Assembly: GCA_947044365.1 (NCBI GenBank)
Contig: OX345645.1
Span: 5,217,741 to 5,281,740, forward strand
Direction: 5' to 3'
DNA length: 64,000 nucleotides
From: Petrosia ficiformis
Lineage: Eukaryota > Porifera > Demospongiae > Haplosclerida > Petrosiidae
Shown here: in pieces, positions 11,400 through 23,800 of the stretch
Layout: each line of letters starts with the position of its first letter
Position numbering within the stretch: the stretch's first letter is position 1
The notes under the pieces: model-generated
What the model was told of the DNA's origin: nothing
Seen by the model: only the letters and a program-made list of their open reading frames with translations
Databases searched by the model: none
Program-made: the position numbers and the translations under genes

Positions 11400-12950
11400 G
11401 TTTTGATCAGCCCTGAACATATTCATGTAGGAGGCACAGATTTGTGATGGCAGTATTCAGATGATGCCATCCTGTAACGTGGGACGTTGGGATGTGAGAC
11501 TGACAATAACCTATCAGTTGTGTAATAGTAGCTATCAAACATAAATTGATATATATATAGTTGGCAAGTCAACCGCTTTGAATAGCACTTTCGCATCTAT
11601 AATTAACATGGACTTTTTGGTTTATGAACAAACATAATTACACAATAAATCTGTTGGAAGGGTGTGGTTAGTCTCATTGCTTGATGAATAATGAGATGAT
11701 TCGAAATTAACATTCCTTTAGGCATCATGTGACAACTACAATCAGAGTGGTATATACTACACACACTCCTGAAGTACTTACAGAAAGTCAACAAGTCACC
11801 AGACTCACATTTTGGGCCCTACAACTACAGGATGGCCAGAGAGACTAGGGTATTACACATATACCAGATATGCAACATGAATTTAATTATGGATTTTAAA
11901 ATAAAATTCACTGAGCGTGTTAATATTAGGTATGTAATTACTTTATACACTGCAGGAATTCCGAGGAACTGCACTACTCATAAATCTGTGCCATACCAGA
12001 TCCTTCCTCTCATGCAAAATGGCTGCCCTAGTCTCACGTAGCCATAGCCATCCTAAAAGGGAAGGTTCTGGGGACAAACCAATATGCACTCTGTTCAAGT
12101 ACCACTGGATGTTGGGTGTAAAACTTTTTAAGAGCTACATTGAGTCCCCTCCCCTCATTGTGTCAAAGTGGCTAATGGCAGATTGCTGTGCTCTCAGTAA
12201 GTGTGATGTTAGTAAAGGTACAGAGAAGTCTAACAGATTGAAATTGTACGGAGACAGTAAAGAAGCCACTAGAAAAAGGTTGGAATTGTTTTCTTATCAA
12301 AAACTATTGTTGGACTAGACTTGGCTATGCCACAAGTGTAAGAATAAAATTGAGTGTAGCTGCCTTTGGTGAACCAACAGGTAGAAAGAAATCTGGCAGA
12401 AAACCATAAATCAGGGATTTCCCATATCCTGTGGGTAAAGAGCAAAAATGTCGTTATCTTCAACAAATCTGAAAATATATTCTCTCTATTTTCTTTCAAT
12501 GCAGCGACAGCAGTTTTTCTCATAGATAATGCTATTGCACTCTCTACAGCCATATATGTAAAGTATGAATATTTTTATTTACTTTATGAATATAATTTGT
12601 TAACTTCATGAATATGATTTAGATAATTATGACACTTTAAGTAGGCTTGTCCCCAGACCCTTCCCTTTTAGGATGGTTCTCGTTACTTGAGACTAGGGCC
12701 GGCTCACAAAACTAAAACCGAGAGTGCAATGAATAAGGTGTTTCTGGATGTATCATTGTTAGGGTTGGATGAGGTTTTTTACAAGCAATTGTTTCTATTT
12801 GTTAGTAGCAATGGTTACATCAATAAACTCCCAATAAATACATTGTGTAGTCTCACTGGCCCTCCCAAATACAAGCTGGCCAGCAAGACCATAGGCTGTG
12901 CACTTCCTCTAATAAATGAGACAGAAAATAAACTATCTAGGAATGTAAAA
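11400..12950. repeat. Composite repeat, unique part, copy 1
   Basis: Aligns with 27447-29290 over many stretches (GCCCTGAACATATTCA, GGAAGGGTGTGGTTAG, ATTAACATTCCTTTAGGC). In both places it leads into an array of about 180-bp units. It has several short open frames but none is shared between the copies. It may be a non-autonomous transposon with an internal satellite; its own ends were not defined. Confidence 0.6.
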
Positions 12951-12954
12951 GTAA

Positions 12955-13800
12955 CATACCAAATAAGTTTCTTTATCGATGAGCCACGCCCTTCTCTGTT
13001 TTTGAATCGAGTGGGACACACACTTTATCTTTACTCAGTCTGTATAATTATTGGGCAGTTCCTGTAATAAATTATTATTTATGTAATAATAACTTTGTAA
13101 TAATAATAATTATATTTATATAAGTAGCACAAGTCCGTATATAATAACATACCAAATCAGTTTTCTTCCAAGCGGTCAGCTTGACGAGCCACGCCCTTCT
13201 TTTCTGTTTGTACGGACCCCTTTCTCTTTGCAAAAAAATATGTAGTTTGTATTTCTGTAATACAATTAGTTAAGCACTAACATGAATTATAGTTATATAA
13301 GCAGCAGAAGTAAGTATATAGTAACATACCAAATCAATCTCCTTTCAAGCGGTCAGCTCTTCTATTTTTGACGAGCCACACCTTCTTGTTTGCACTCGCC
13401 CTTTCTTTTCAGTAGTCTATATATTGTGGATTTCCTGTAATAAAATTAGAAATGTACTCACATATTGTTATATAGCAACAGAAGTGTGTATATAGTAACA
13501 TACCAAATCTGTTTCCTTTTAAGCTAAAATGCTCGTCTAGCTCTGTTTTGTGACGAGCCACGCTCTTCTTCTCAAAATAGCAATAGCTTGATAGTAAACT
13601 TCCTGTAATAAAATTAATAGAATCTTAGTTATGTAGAGTTATATATAGTTGTATAAACGACAGAAGAATGTCTATAACAACATACCAAATCAGTTTCAAG
13701 CGCCTCTGTTTTGACTAGCTACATTATGTGCGTAGCTTATGTACGTACGTCCTCGGCTTAATGACCCGCCCTTTCTCTTCTGCGTGGGTGTACTCCACCT
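12955..13800 (+). repeat. Tandem array of about 180-bp units next to the MTMR start
   Basis: About five units, each containing CATACCAAATCAGTTTC, a GACGAGCCACGCCC motif, CGCCCTTTCTC and CCTGTAATAAAATTA. Each unit thus has GC-box or CACCC-box-like elements. The last unit runs into the region directly before the MTMR ATG at 13812. A longer array of the same unit is at 29300-30985. Confidence 0.75.
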
Positions 13801-13811
13801 TCTCTTCAAAT

Positions 13812-16101
13812 ATGGCCGGTATGAGTTCTGGAAAAATATCTACACCTCCCTCAACATCAATACCAGAAGCATCACCTGAACTTCTACCAGGTCAGTAACT
13901 ATAAAATATGTTTAGATAATGAGGAATACTATATTATATGTATTACTAATTACTGTTTTGAAGTGTGATCTAGAATGAAACTCTTGAATAAGATTTTAAA
14001 GTTGTAGTTAGCTATCATAATTTTGTAGTTTAGTAGTCCCAAGGTCAATGCTTGTATCTTTACTTGCTTGTATAACTTCCTCATTTTGAACAGCACAGTC
14101 TTTTAAAACTCACTTCATGTAGTTGGACGGAAGATCTTCTAAAGGGGCATTTCCAAACTGAAATTTGTACGCTTAACGTCATAGTGATGCTAAAGGGGTG
14201 GGGTGTGTGTGTGTGCGCATGACGCTATACATTTAAAAGGAAGGAAGCACAAGTTAGTATGATACACTGAAGTATTCATTAATGACGTTAAGAGGAGGGA
14301 GGTGGGGGAGACTTGCAGTAACGTCACTGTGACGTTAAGTGTCTAAGTTTCAGTTTGGAGATGCCCCCTTAGAAACCCATAGATGCCAAAATCATGCTTC
14401 ATTAGTAGCAGCAAGTCTAGTATTTGTAGATACAGTAACTAGATACAACATCCACACTTAGTGTCTTTATAACTTCCATTACTTATAATTTTCAATTGTC
14501 TAGTTATATTATATGTTTATATTTTCAGGTGAAGTACTTGTTGGTCATGCTCCTAATACACAATTGATATTATATGATATCAGTACCCCTGTTGATATTC
14601 CAGATACAATCACAGGAACATTATTTATTACTAACTATCAACTTTGTTTCAGACCTATCCCATTTCTTGTTGAAAAGATATATAGTATATATCAATACAA
14701 ATTATTATCAAGAAATAAGTTTTATACTTTACATTAATATTATCATACATTAATTTAGTGTTATTGATATATAGTGTGTTTAGTATAGTTCCTAAGGATC
14801 ATTCCTATGTTTACTAGCAATGGGATTAATATTTATACTTGTATCACATATCAGTACTTGAAATAGTTTTTTAAAGCGTCCAGTAGAAATATCTGGACAA
14901 AACAATACTTGAGTGAATTTGACCATCACGTTGTGAATTTTGTCCAAACTAAAAGCAAGTTTCAATAACATACCCACGTACAGTGTAGTACCCAGGATTG
15001 CATTTAGAGAATGTGGTGGGAGGGTTGACATTCATCCTTGGAATTTGTTTGCTAACAAGCACACTACAATAATCCTGTACATTACACATCCCATAAAAGT
15101 CTTTATTTATTTATTTATCACTTCCCCTCAACAAATATTCTTAACAAAGGTCTGCACCTATTTGTGATATAGAAGTAACCAGAGTTTGTGATACATTTTG
15201 AAGCATTGACCAAATTGGGCCTACAATAGTTATTGTATATGCCATTGGGAATATCTTGAGCCAATTAACAATTAAATAATTAATGAGTTAATGCTGTTAG
15301 TGATGATATAATTAAATGTGCCATCTGGCCCAAAGTGAAAACTGTGCTGTGCCAAATAAGATAGCCCTTATCAAAATCTCTGCAAGTATACATGTACATG
15401 TACACATGCCCATGACTGCTCTTAACTGATAATTTACCTTTCTCTGAGGTTACTTATTGTATTCTATATTTTTCAGTTGTCATTATTAAACAAGTCAATA
15501 GTTAAATCAAGTGAACACATTCCATTAACTTACATCATACAAGCTCAAACAAGTGAGTGCATGTAAAATTACATTGTATTAATGTGACATGAGGGTGAGG
15601 CTTAATAAAGGTCATACAAGATTAGATAATACACTAGTGAAGAGTGTACGTTATTTAATGGAGACTGTTACTTACATGTACTGTATATACATGTAGTATA
15701 CATGTGTACATGTACATGTAGTATACATGTACATGTAGCATAGTTATGTACCTGTAATATTATAATTATTATGATTATCATTTTACACAGTTAGTAGTGG
15801 TAAGAAAAGAGAATTAAAATCAAAGGCTACAATACCTAAGAAGATTTCTGAATTAGAAATTATATGCAAGGTATAGTTAATTACATGTATAATTACATGT
15901 ATGATTACATGTATATTAGAAAACAAAACGAGTATGAGTTGATGATGATATATCTAGTCAAACAAGATGGGACATTTGTACATAACTATTACTGTACATT
16001 TTACAATACTGTAGTTGATGGATACATGTACATGTACATGTATGTGCATGTACCTACACAGTACATATAAATGTACATGTATATTGTATACACAGTACAT
16101 G

Positions 16102-16147
<46 letters not shown>

Positions 16148-19100
16148 GTTCTTTTATTAGTAATGGGTGTGACTGAATAAAGATATGTTCCTACCTCATT
16201 TCATTTTCTGATTTACACGTAAATATACATATACATGTACATGTACATTTATATTATAATCATTTTAAAATTGTTTTATAGGATATGAGAAGATTGGTTT
16301 TCAATTTTAAAAATTGTGAAAAATCTGATACCATACATGTAAGTGTTGAACAATAATTTATAATATACTTACCTCTTAGAGGAGTGATAGTGGGTGGCAT
16401 TTATATGGGAAGTTACATGTAGGCAAAAGTTGAATTTGAAAGACTTCTGATGGACGATGTACAGTACAGGGGTATTGTGCTGTGACTATTGTATTGGAGA
16501 AACTAAGGAGGATGAGGGTTGATGACATTTCAACACACTGTACTTTAAGTAGTATTAACATTTCTACACTCAAAATGTGGAATAAAAAATATTATTATTT
16601 TCACAGATTTTTTTATGTATTCAATAAGCTGGTAGAACATTCATTATATTTATGTACATGTTTCTACATGTATGTATGTACATACGTACGTATACATGTA
16701 TGTACATGTATGTACACATACATGTATGTATAATTATATTTTTATGGCCCGTAGGGCCATCCCTATAATTGCTTTCCACGGGGTTTAATGTATATATATA
16801 TATAATTATATATGTTTGTGTCACTTGCGCGACTATGCGTTGTATACGTAGTTAAGGAAGTTGCGTCATTCTCGGGGGCTCGGTCAATTAATGGGCGTGG
16901 CGCGTAAACGAACGCGCGATCAAGCTCTACACACCGCAGAAAGAAAGCTGTTGAACTTACGTAGAAACTGGAACTAATAGCTAGCTATTCTGCCTGAAAT
17001 ATATTCCTAAAGTTCTACAAGGTCCTTTGAAAGGTCAGGAGAGTAGATAATCAAAATAATAACTATAATAAGCTGTTGTCTTTCATGCTTGATAAAGTCA
17101 GCCATGATTACTGAATTCTGCACACCACAAAGCAGTCATATCTTCACTTAAATTTGTAAAGCAATCATAGGGATGTTTTTTTCTCTATATACACTTGTTA
17201 TTTTAGGCAGTCAATTGTTTAGGAATGTATTCTTCTCCCTCATCTATCTATCATTTATTTTCATTTGATTATGCTCGTCGTTGCTCGAGTGTTGAGGAAC
17301 AAGAAAGATAATGTAATTACCCTCGCCGCGTAGCGTAGGCGGAAGGGTACGGTAATCGTTTTGTCTGTGTGTCTGTGTGTCTGTGTGTCTGTGTGTTAGC
17401 AATTTTTCTGGAAAAATAAAAACATTGACATTTCAAAAGAGGTACTGGTAGACTTCAAATTATACAAGGAAAAAAAATAACGTAGGAATTCTTCTTAAAC
17501 CTTTCGGTTATAAAGTTATCACAATGTTTATAACTCACGATTACTGTTTCCAGACTTGAGAAGACTCGTGGAGGCATCTGGACACATCAAAACATAACTA
17601 CTCCTGTATCATGACTATCGCTAGCAAAGCACTACATAAAAGCAAACAAAATTTGGGTAGTGGTTGCTACAACATCGAGTACTGGCTCCAAGCATTCTCC
17701 ATTACTTTCAAACTCCGCCTATTTCAATTTCAAGTCATGTGCTGTGCACGTTACTCGAACGTCAGCAGTTTTGAGGACCTGTCTATGCTGTCTTTGTGGA
17801 ATATTTCACAAGACGAATTGAGGATCTTTCTTTCTTATTTCAGATAATACAGAGACTAAAATGTAAGACTTATAGTATAGACAAGGAAGAGACTAGTATA
17901 ATCATACTAAGTAATAAGTAGTGACATGTTAGTTTATATAATTTATATATATATATATATTATATATATATATCTATATCTATTATAATATTATTATAAA
18001 AACTAACATGCCAGTACGGTTTTATAACTTAATATGTTTTATACACAAACTAAACAATCTGAAGTAAACATTCTCATTATTATATGACCATACAAACGAG
18101 CAATGATAATTATAATCTTTTGGCATATTATATTTCGAAATTATAGTTTGTATTACCTTGCCACGTAGGCGAGGGTCCCGTCCCGACGGTATTCATTACT
18201 GCAGGTAATTAATAATAATTATTATAAAACAAAGTTGTCAACCTGTTTCCTGATTTTATCATAAACTATTCCACATATACATGTATATGTACGTATATGC
18301 CTATGGAGTTGAAATTCTCAAGGAGATTCCTTTCCACTTGCAGATCTCTGATACATGTATTTATTATCATTATAGTCAAAGCTCATTATGATATTAGCTT
18401 AGTTTCTGTGCTGCTGATATTTAGTAGTTAGTTATTTTGGTTTCAATATGGTTACAGATTGATCTGCAAGTAGTGGGAGGGGCTGGCTATACAATACGTA
18501 CATGTGCATGAGTAGAAGTATAAGAGATTACAAAACATGTATCTCATTTTTAAATGGTTTATTCACTAGTAATGTGTGTTAGAGAGGGGAAAGAAGAATA
18601 CAATCAATCATGTCAAGCTGCTAGAAGATGTAGGCGTGTGTTCCCCTTTAATTTTAGGTCCTGTGAGGTTGCTTCTGGTGGCTACTGGTCCCCAGAGGGA
18701 TTATACACATGTACATGTAGCTTGTGATATTGCTGCATGTTGATTTATATCTGGGAGGTGAGGGAAATTCCCCTTCCTCTTTAGTATGATACCATGATGT
18801 ATAGTAGAGATTATAATATAATTATAAGTTTTATTATTATTAGATCCAATTCCAACTTTTTTAAATCCCAGAGATTGGCAAAAGGTAATTCTATAACTAT
18901 ACTATTATCATGATTATATGTAACTACTTTATAATATTATAATATTATAATATTATATAATATTATATATTATATAATATTATACAGGAATTAGATAGAC
19001 TTGGTATTAATCAGAAACAATGGAGAGTTACTGAAGCTAATAACAGATTTCTTCTTTGTGACAGGTAATCATAAATGATATATTATATATGTGTGTATTA

Positions 19101-19672
19101 GTTATTATATTCATCATTATTGTCATCATTATTACGTTACCATAGTTACTGTTTAGCATGTATGTTACCATGGTTACTGTTTAGCTTGTATGTTACCATG
19201 GTTACTAGCTGTACCCAAATAAGCATATACATGTACATGTATAAAATGTAAGTAAAGATTTTAACAATACAGGATTGTTCAAACTTCAAATGTAATCAAT
19301 TATTATAGTATTTCCACCTACATGTACATGTACATGTGTACATGTATTTGATAATAATTATGATTAACAGGGGAATAGTGTTTAAACATGTATATACAGT
19401 AACCATAGTAAATACAAGCTAAACAATAACCATGGTAACATACATGTACTCTTAAATAGTACATTATATATTAGCTCTTATCAATGTGATTTATATAAAG
19501 GTCATATATACACATGTACATGTACATGTAGTCAATATAATGTACTATTATCATAACTGTTAATAATATATTTCATTATTCTAGTCTTCCTCCATACATT
19601 GTTGTTCCATATAACATCAGTGATGATACTTTAGAATATGCTGCTAGTCTTCATAAAGATAATAGATTACCT
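13812..19672 (+). CDS. Myotubularin-related protein (MTMR10/11/12 type), 5' half
   Basis: Exons: 13812-13890 (MAGMSSGKISTPPS start), 14529-14668 (PH-GRAM: GEVLVGHAPNTQLILYD, TGTLFITNYQLCFRP), 15477-15552 (HIPLTYIIQAQT), 15791-15870 (ELEIICK), 16282-16338 (DMRRLVFNFKNCEKSD), 18844-18884 (PTFLNPRDWQK), 18988-19064 (ELDRLGINQKQWRVTEANNR), 19585-19672 (SLPPYIVVPYNISDD). Phases fit at nearly every junction. The GRAM domain, CKDMR motif and the SLPxYIVVP stretch are myotubularin hallmarks, and the SLPPYIVVP...RLPVWCWSHPHSG run (completed at 58749) resembles the catalytically dead MTMR10-12 branch, thought to bind lipid or regulate active myotubularins. One exon between 16338 and 18844 is unresolved; 16607 onward (FFYVFNKLVEHS) is a candidate but its phase does not fit. 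Exon 1 lies directly after a satellite array. Confidence 0.8.
14135..14375. mobile_element. MITE with inverted ends of about 40 bp in MTMR intron 1
   Basis: Left GGGGCATTTCCAAACTGAAA and, further in, CTTAACGTCA; right TGACGTTAAG and TTTCAGTTTGGAGATGCCCC. The arms are reverse complements with a short non-coding core containing a GT repeat. Confidence 0.65.
16742..17185. mobile_element. MITE family 1, copy 2
   Basis: Same terminal pair and core as 7523-7950, including the GGCGTGGCGCGTAAACGAACG stretch in part. It lies in the long MTMR intron between 16338 and 18844. Confidence 0.75.
17318..18205. mobile_element. Non-autonomous element, ACCCTCGCC ends, copy 1
   Basis: Starts ACCCTCGCCGCGTAGCG and ends near CCACGTAGGCGAGGGT, so the outer bases are inverted. 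A GTCTGTGT repeat and ACATTGACATTTCAAAAG follow the left end. The same architecture recurs at 26270-27055. The largest open frame (17611-17847) is not conserved in the second copy, so I do not call a gene. Confidence 0.6.
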
Positions 19673-19826
19673 GTGAGTTAATATTATACTGATTATTATA
19701 GTACAATGTATATAAGAAACCATAGGGATGACCTGGTGGCTATCTCTATCATTGCTTTTCATCTACATGTACATGTACATTTATATTATATTTACATGTA
19801 CATGTACATGTATACATTGTGTATGT
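19232..19826 (+). repeat. Left copy of duplicated MTMR segment
   Basis: Aligns with 57893-58432. It contains intron 7, the 88-nt exon (19585-19672) and the start of intron 8 with the beginning of a MITE (19716-19826). The exon is identical between copies while the introns differ by many small indels. The left copy breaks off inside the MITE, directly into the ACAT satellite adjoining the 3' end of NLR gene B. Confidence 0.85.
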
Positions 19827-20530
19827 TGTGTCACATACATACATACATACTCACATACATACATACATACGCATGTACAAACACATGTACTTACATACAT
19901 ACATATATCTATAGAAACATACATACATACATACATAGGTACGTACATACATATATACATACATACACAATGTACATGCATGCACACATACACACATAGT
20001 CGCATACAAACACACATACCTACATACATACACATGTACATACAGTGTATGTATGTATGTATGTGTATGTATGTGTGTATGTATGTATCTATGTATGCGA
20101 TATTGTGTGTATGTATTACATACACACAATATGGCATACATACATACACATGTACATATATACATACATCCATACTGTACACACATACATACATACATAC
20201 ATACATACATACATGTACATACATACATACATACATACATACATACATACATGTACATACATACGTACATACATACATACATACAAACATAGTCGCATAC
20301 ATAGATACATACATACATACATACATAGACCGTACATACATACATACATACATACATACATACATACATACATGCATATATACACATGTATATGTACATA
20401 CATACATACATACATACATACATACAATCATGCATACATACATACAATCATTCATACATACATATGTACTTGACATACATACATTCAAACATGCACACAC
20501 AGTCATGTATGCACACACACACTCTCTTCT
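19827..20530. repeat. ACAT microsatellite with CATAGTCGCAT tag, 3' of NLR B
   Basis: Same repeat and tag as 2205-3180, next to the same 3' flank (TTCAGGTGATATCCTTTGTG) of NLR B. Its left edge is the break inside the MTMR intron MITE. Confidence 0.9.
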
Positions 20531-20828
20531 CTTATTCCACTCATACAAGTCCATGTATACACACGCACCTTTCGCACTTGTACATGTGTTCAGGTGATAT
20601 CCTTTGTGTATATATATACAACTAATTACTATTCACAAAACTTCATCTTCTTCCTCTTATAGTTGATGTAGAGATTCATGATGTAACAGTAGAGTTGAGA
20701 TCTCAGTTTAGATAAACACTAACAACATAATTACAATCATAAAATATCTTTTACACTTATAATAATTATATGTAAACAGAAAAAATATTATTATATTGTT
20801 TAGTACTGTGTATTATTATTTATGGAAA

Positions 20829-23800
20829 TTAGTTCCATTCCTCTTCATAATCCATTCCATCTCTCAGTTGTACTAATGGATTTGGACCAAGTTTCTTTTC
20901 TTTACGTTGAGTAATCAGTGTTTTCTTCATATCATTTAGTATGTCTATCATAATAGATGAATTTGGAATCCTAATATAACATAATGATGGATGTAGTAAC
21001 ACAGTTTCCCAAAATTGATGTATCATTGATATGCAGTCTACTTTATATGTATCTTCAAATGATAAATATTTGATGAATATAACTTTCAGGAACTTCATGT
21101 CTTCATTTCTATTCAACATATTTGTAACATCAGGAATTATTTCTTCATGATACAATGATGTTAATACCTGCTCAGAGATCCCCCATGTGTAAAATATCAT
21201 TCTCAGTGATTTTAGATTATCAGTAGCTTCAAAGAATTCCTTGAAATTAATATTTTCTGATAATTTAATGTTTACATTCAGTTCTTGTAGTGTGTTGTTT
21301 CTTCTCAGACCAGTAGTCAGGTATTTGATAAGTAATGTACAATTGGATGCTCGGCTTTTGATCTCCAGACATTGTAGTGATTTGTTTGTTGACAACATCA
21401 ATTGAAGAGATTTTCCCACTTCATCATGAAACAAACCAATTGTTTTACAGTTTATTCTAAGAGCTATGACAGTTCTGTTACTGGAGAGAATGTTAAATAG
21501 TTCATTAAGACTTCCTTCTCTCTCTAGTACTATATCCAGATGTTGTAGAAAAGGGTTAGAATCTAAATAGATAATGAATGGCATCGATGGTTTATATAGG
21601 GATAGACTTTTCAACTTAGTAATATTTCTTTCAACATTTTCTAATCCAGGTGACAAAGTTTCTGTTTTCTTTACAGAATATGTTATGATATCATGTATTG
21701 TATCATTACTGATATTTAGTGCTGTAAGAGATTCATTAACTGGTATGATACATAGAGACGGGAGTATTCCTTTAATAGGTATATTCAGTTTAACAGCTTG
21801 TAAGGTTTGGTTGTTTTTCAATAGCTCTTCAATTTGTAATGGCTTAGTATGAGTAAAGGCTGATGATAGTGAAAAGAAATGGATTGTACCATTTCTCTCT
21901 ACTCCAGTAAGCAAACCATTTATTAATGAGTTGAATTTCACAGATGACAAATTAATTAGAAATTCTTTAATAGTATGATTTGTAGACAATACCTTCTCCA
22001 TTTCCAGTAATAATCCATTATCAATATGATCTTCTGATTGATTAGATAATATGTTTGTAATGCATACATGTAAAATAGTCAGATGAGGCAGTTTAAACAA
22101 CTTTGTGAACATGATCACAGCTAAATCATGACCTATGGTAACCACAATATTAATATAACTTTCTTGAAGATACTGACACAATGATGATTGGTGTATCTTG
22201 ATTACTGATGTGACATCATTATATCCTGCTTTCATTACAATGCAATTAGTCATGTTGGAATCTTCATTATAAAGTTTCAGCATGTCATGAACATATTCAT
22301 GATGGAGATAATTCCAAGTGATCTTTGAGTTCTTCAGGAGAAAGGACAAACACAATAAATCAAATTGTGATGAACACACTCTACGTACACAGAGCGAGGA
22401 GTTTATAATGGATGAAACAAATATCTGACACAATTTTTTGTTTTGTGACTCGTAAATAAGGTGAAGCAATTGTATAGTATCTGTATCATAATAGGGTTCA
22501 TGAAGAGGATAATTATTCAATGAATAATGAATGTCATCACAAATCAATTGTGGATTCTGATGAAACATAGAGTACTGATGTGATTCAAATCCAAACAATG
22601 GTTTCCTTATACACTGTAAGTCCACCTCTTTGCGGAAATACTCTTGATAGCTGTCACCTTTAAGTTCAGTCAGACCTGCCACAAATCTTAGTGTCATGCG
22701 AAAGTGAGTTCCATGGAAATGTTCTCTAAACAGAACTTTTTGATCATCATGGTGAGTTATCCACCATGCTGCCAGGAACTCCTGAATGGTTAGATGAAGA
22801 AACTGATGTTTAGTAGTGTCTGCTATCTTGTAACAGTTCATTAATCCAAAATGTTCACACTTCAATGAATGTGATAACTTTAGTATTTCATTTCTATTGA
22901 AAGTGGTATTTTCTGTCTTCAGCTTCTCATAAGCACAACAACAAAGTTCATCAAATGCTCTCTTTTGATCTTGTTGTAGTTCCTCAAGTGATTCAACTGT
23001 GTCTGGATCAAGTTCTTGTTTTTCCATTGATCTCTTTACGGCATATAGAACATATTTCTTGTAAAACTTAGTCAAAGTGTTAGGAAGAATGAAGTCACAC
23101 AGCTGATAAACTCTCACTAACATGAAACATACAAAAGGTATATAACATAATGACAAGACATCTTTCCTAATCTTCAATTCGTTTATTAATTGTTTAGCAT
23201 TCTTTTCAGTCAGCTCATTCCTGATACATGTAAAAATTTCTTCTTCCTGAAAACCTAATACTTCAACATGACGAATGTTTGTTTTTTTAAGGAGAATTGA
23301 CGAGGCATACGTACGTGAAGTAATCATTATATTACAGCTCTGTAATATATTCCGTTGAATAATATTCAGTATGAATGATTTCATTTGGTCTCTTCCCTTA
23401 AACTCATCCCATCCATCAAGTATTAGTAACAAGCCTCTACCATTTGTCTCCATGATCTGAGCACTAACAGTTTCACAAAGCTTTTTACTACTATGAAATA
23501 AAGAAACAAGATCAGATATGTTTTTAGCTGATAATACTCTTTCGTCTCTAAGATGAAGAAGAAAAACATGATCAAAGGAACATTTCTTCAATTCATTCTT
23601 AGCCCACATGTTACACAGTTTATGACAAAGTGTAGTTTTCCCTACACCTGGAGGTCCATCAACTACTACTTTGATTGGTCTATTATCATCCTTATGTTTC
23701 AGTACATCTTGTATGTCTATTTTCTCTGATACATTCATTATATTATCTAATTTTCCATGTAACATGTTCCATGTTCTCTTCATTCCCTCTTGTTTAGAAA

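Noticed and set aside
12019..12318. Plus-strand frame of 99 codons
   Set aside because: Lies within the composite repeat and is not preserved in the other copy (27447-29290).
16607..16670. Missing MTMR exon (FFYVFNKLVEHS)
   Set aside because: The peptide fits the family and an acceptor precedes it, but its phase does not match the exon ending at 16338 and no good donor follows.
19728..20597. Open frames of up to 289 codons on both strands
   Set aside because: These are translations of the ACAT microsatellite (Tyr-Ile-His-Thr and Met-Tyr-Val-Cys repeats).
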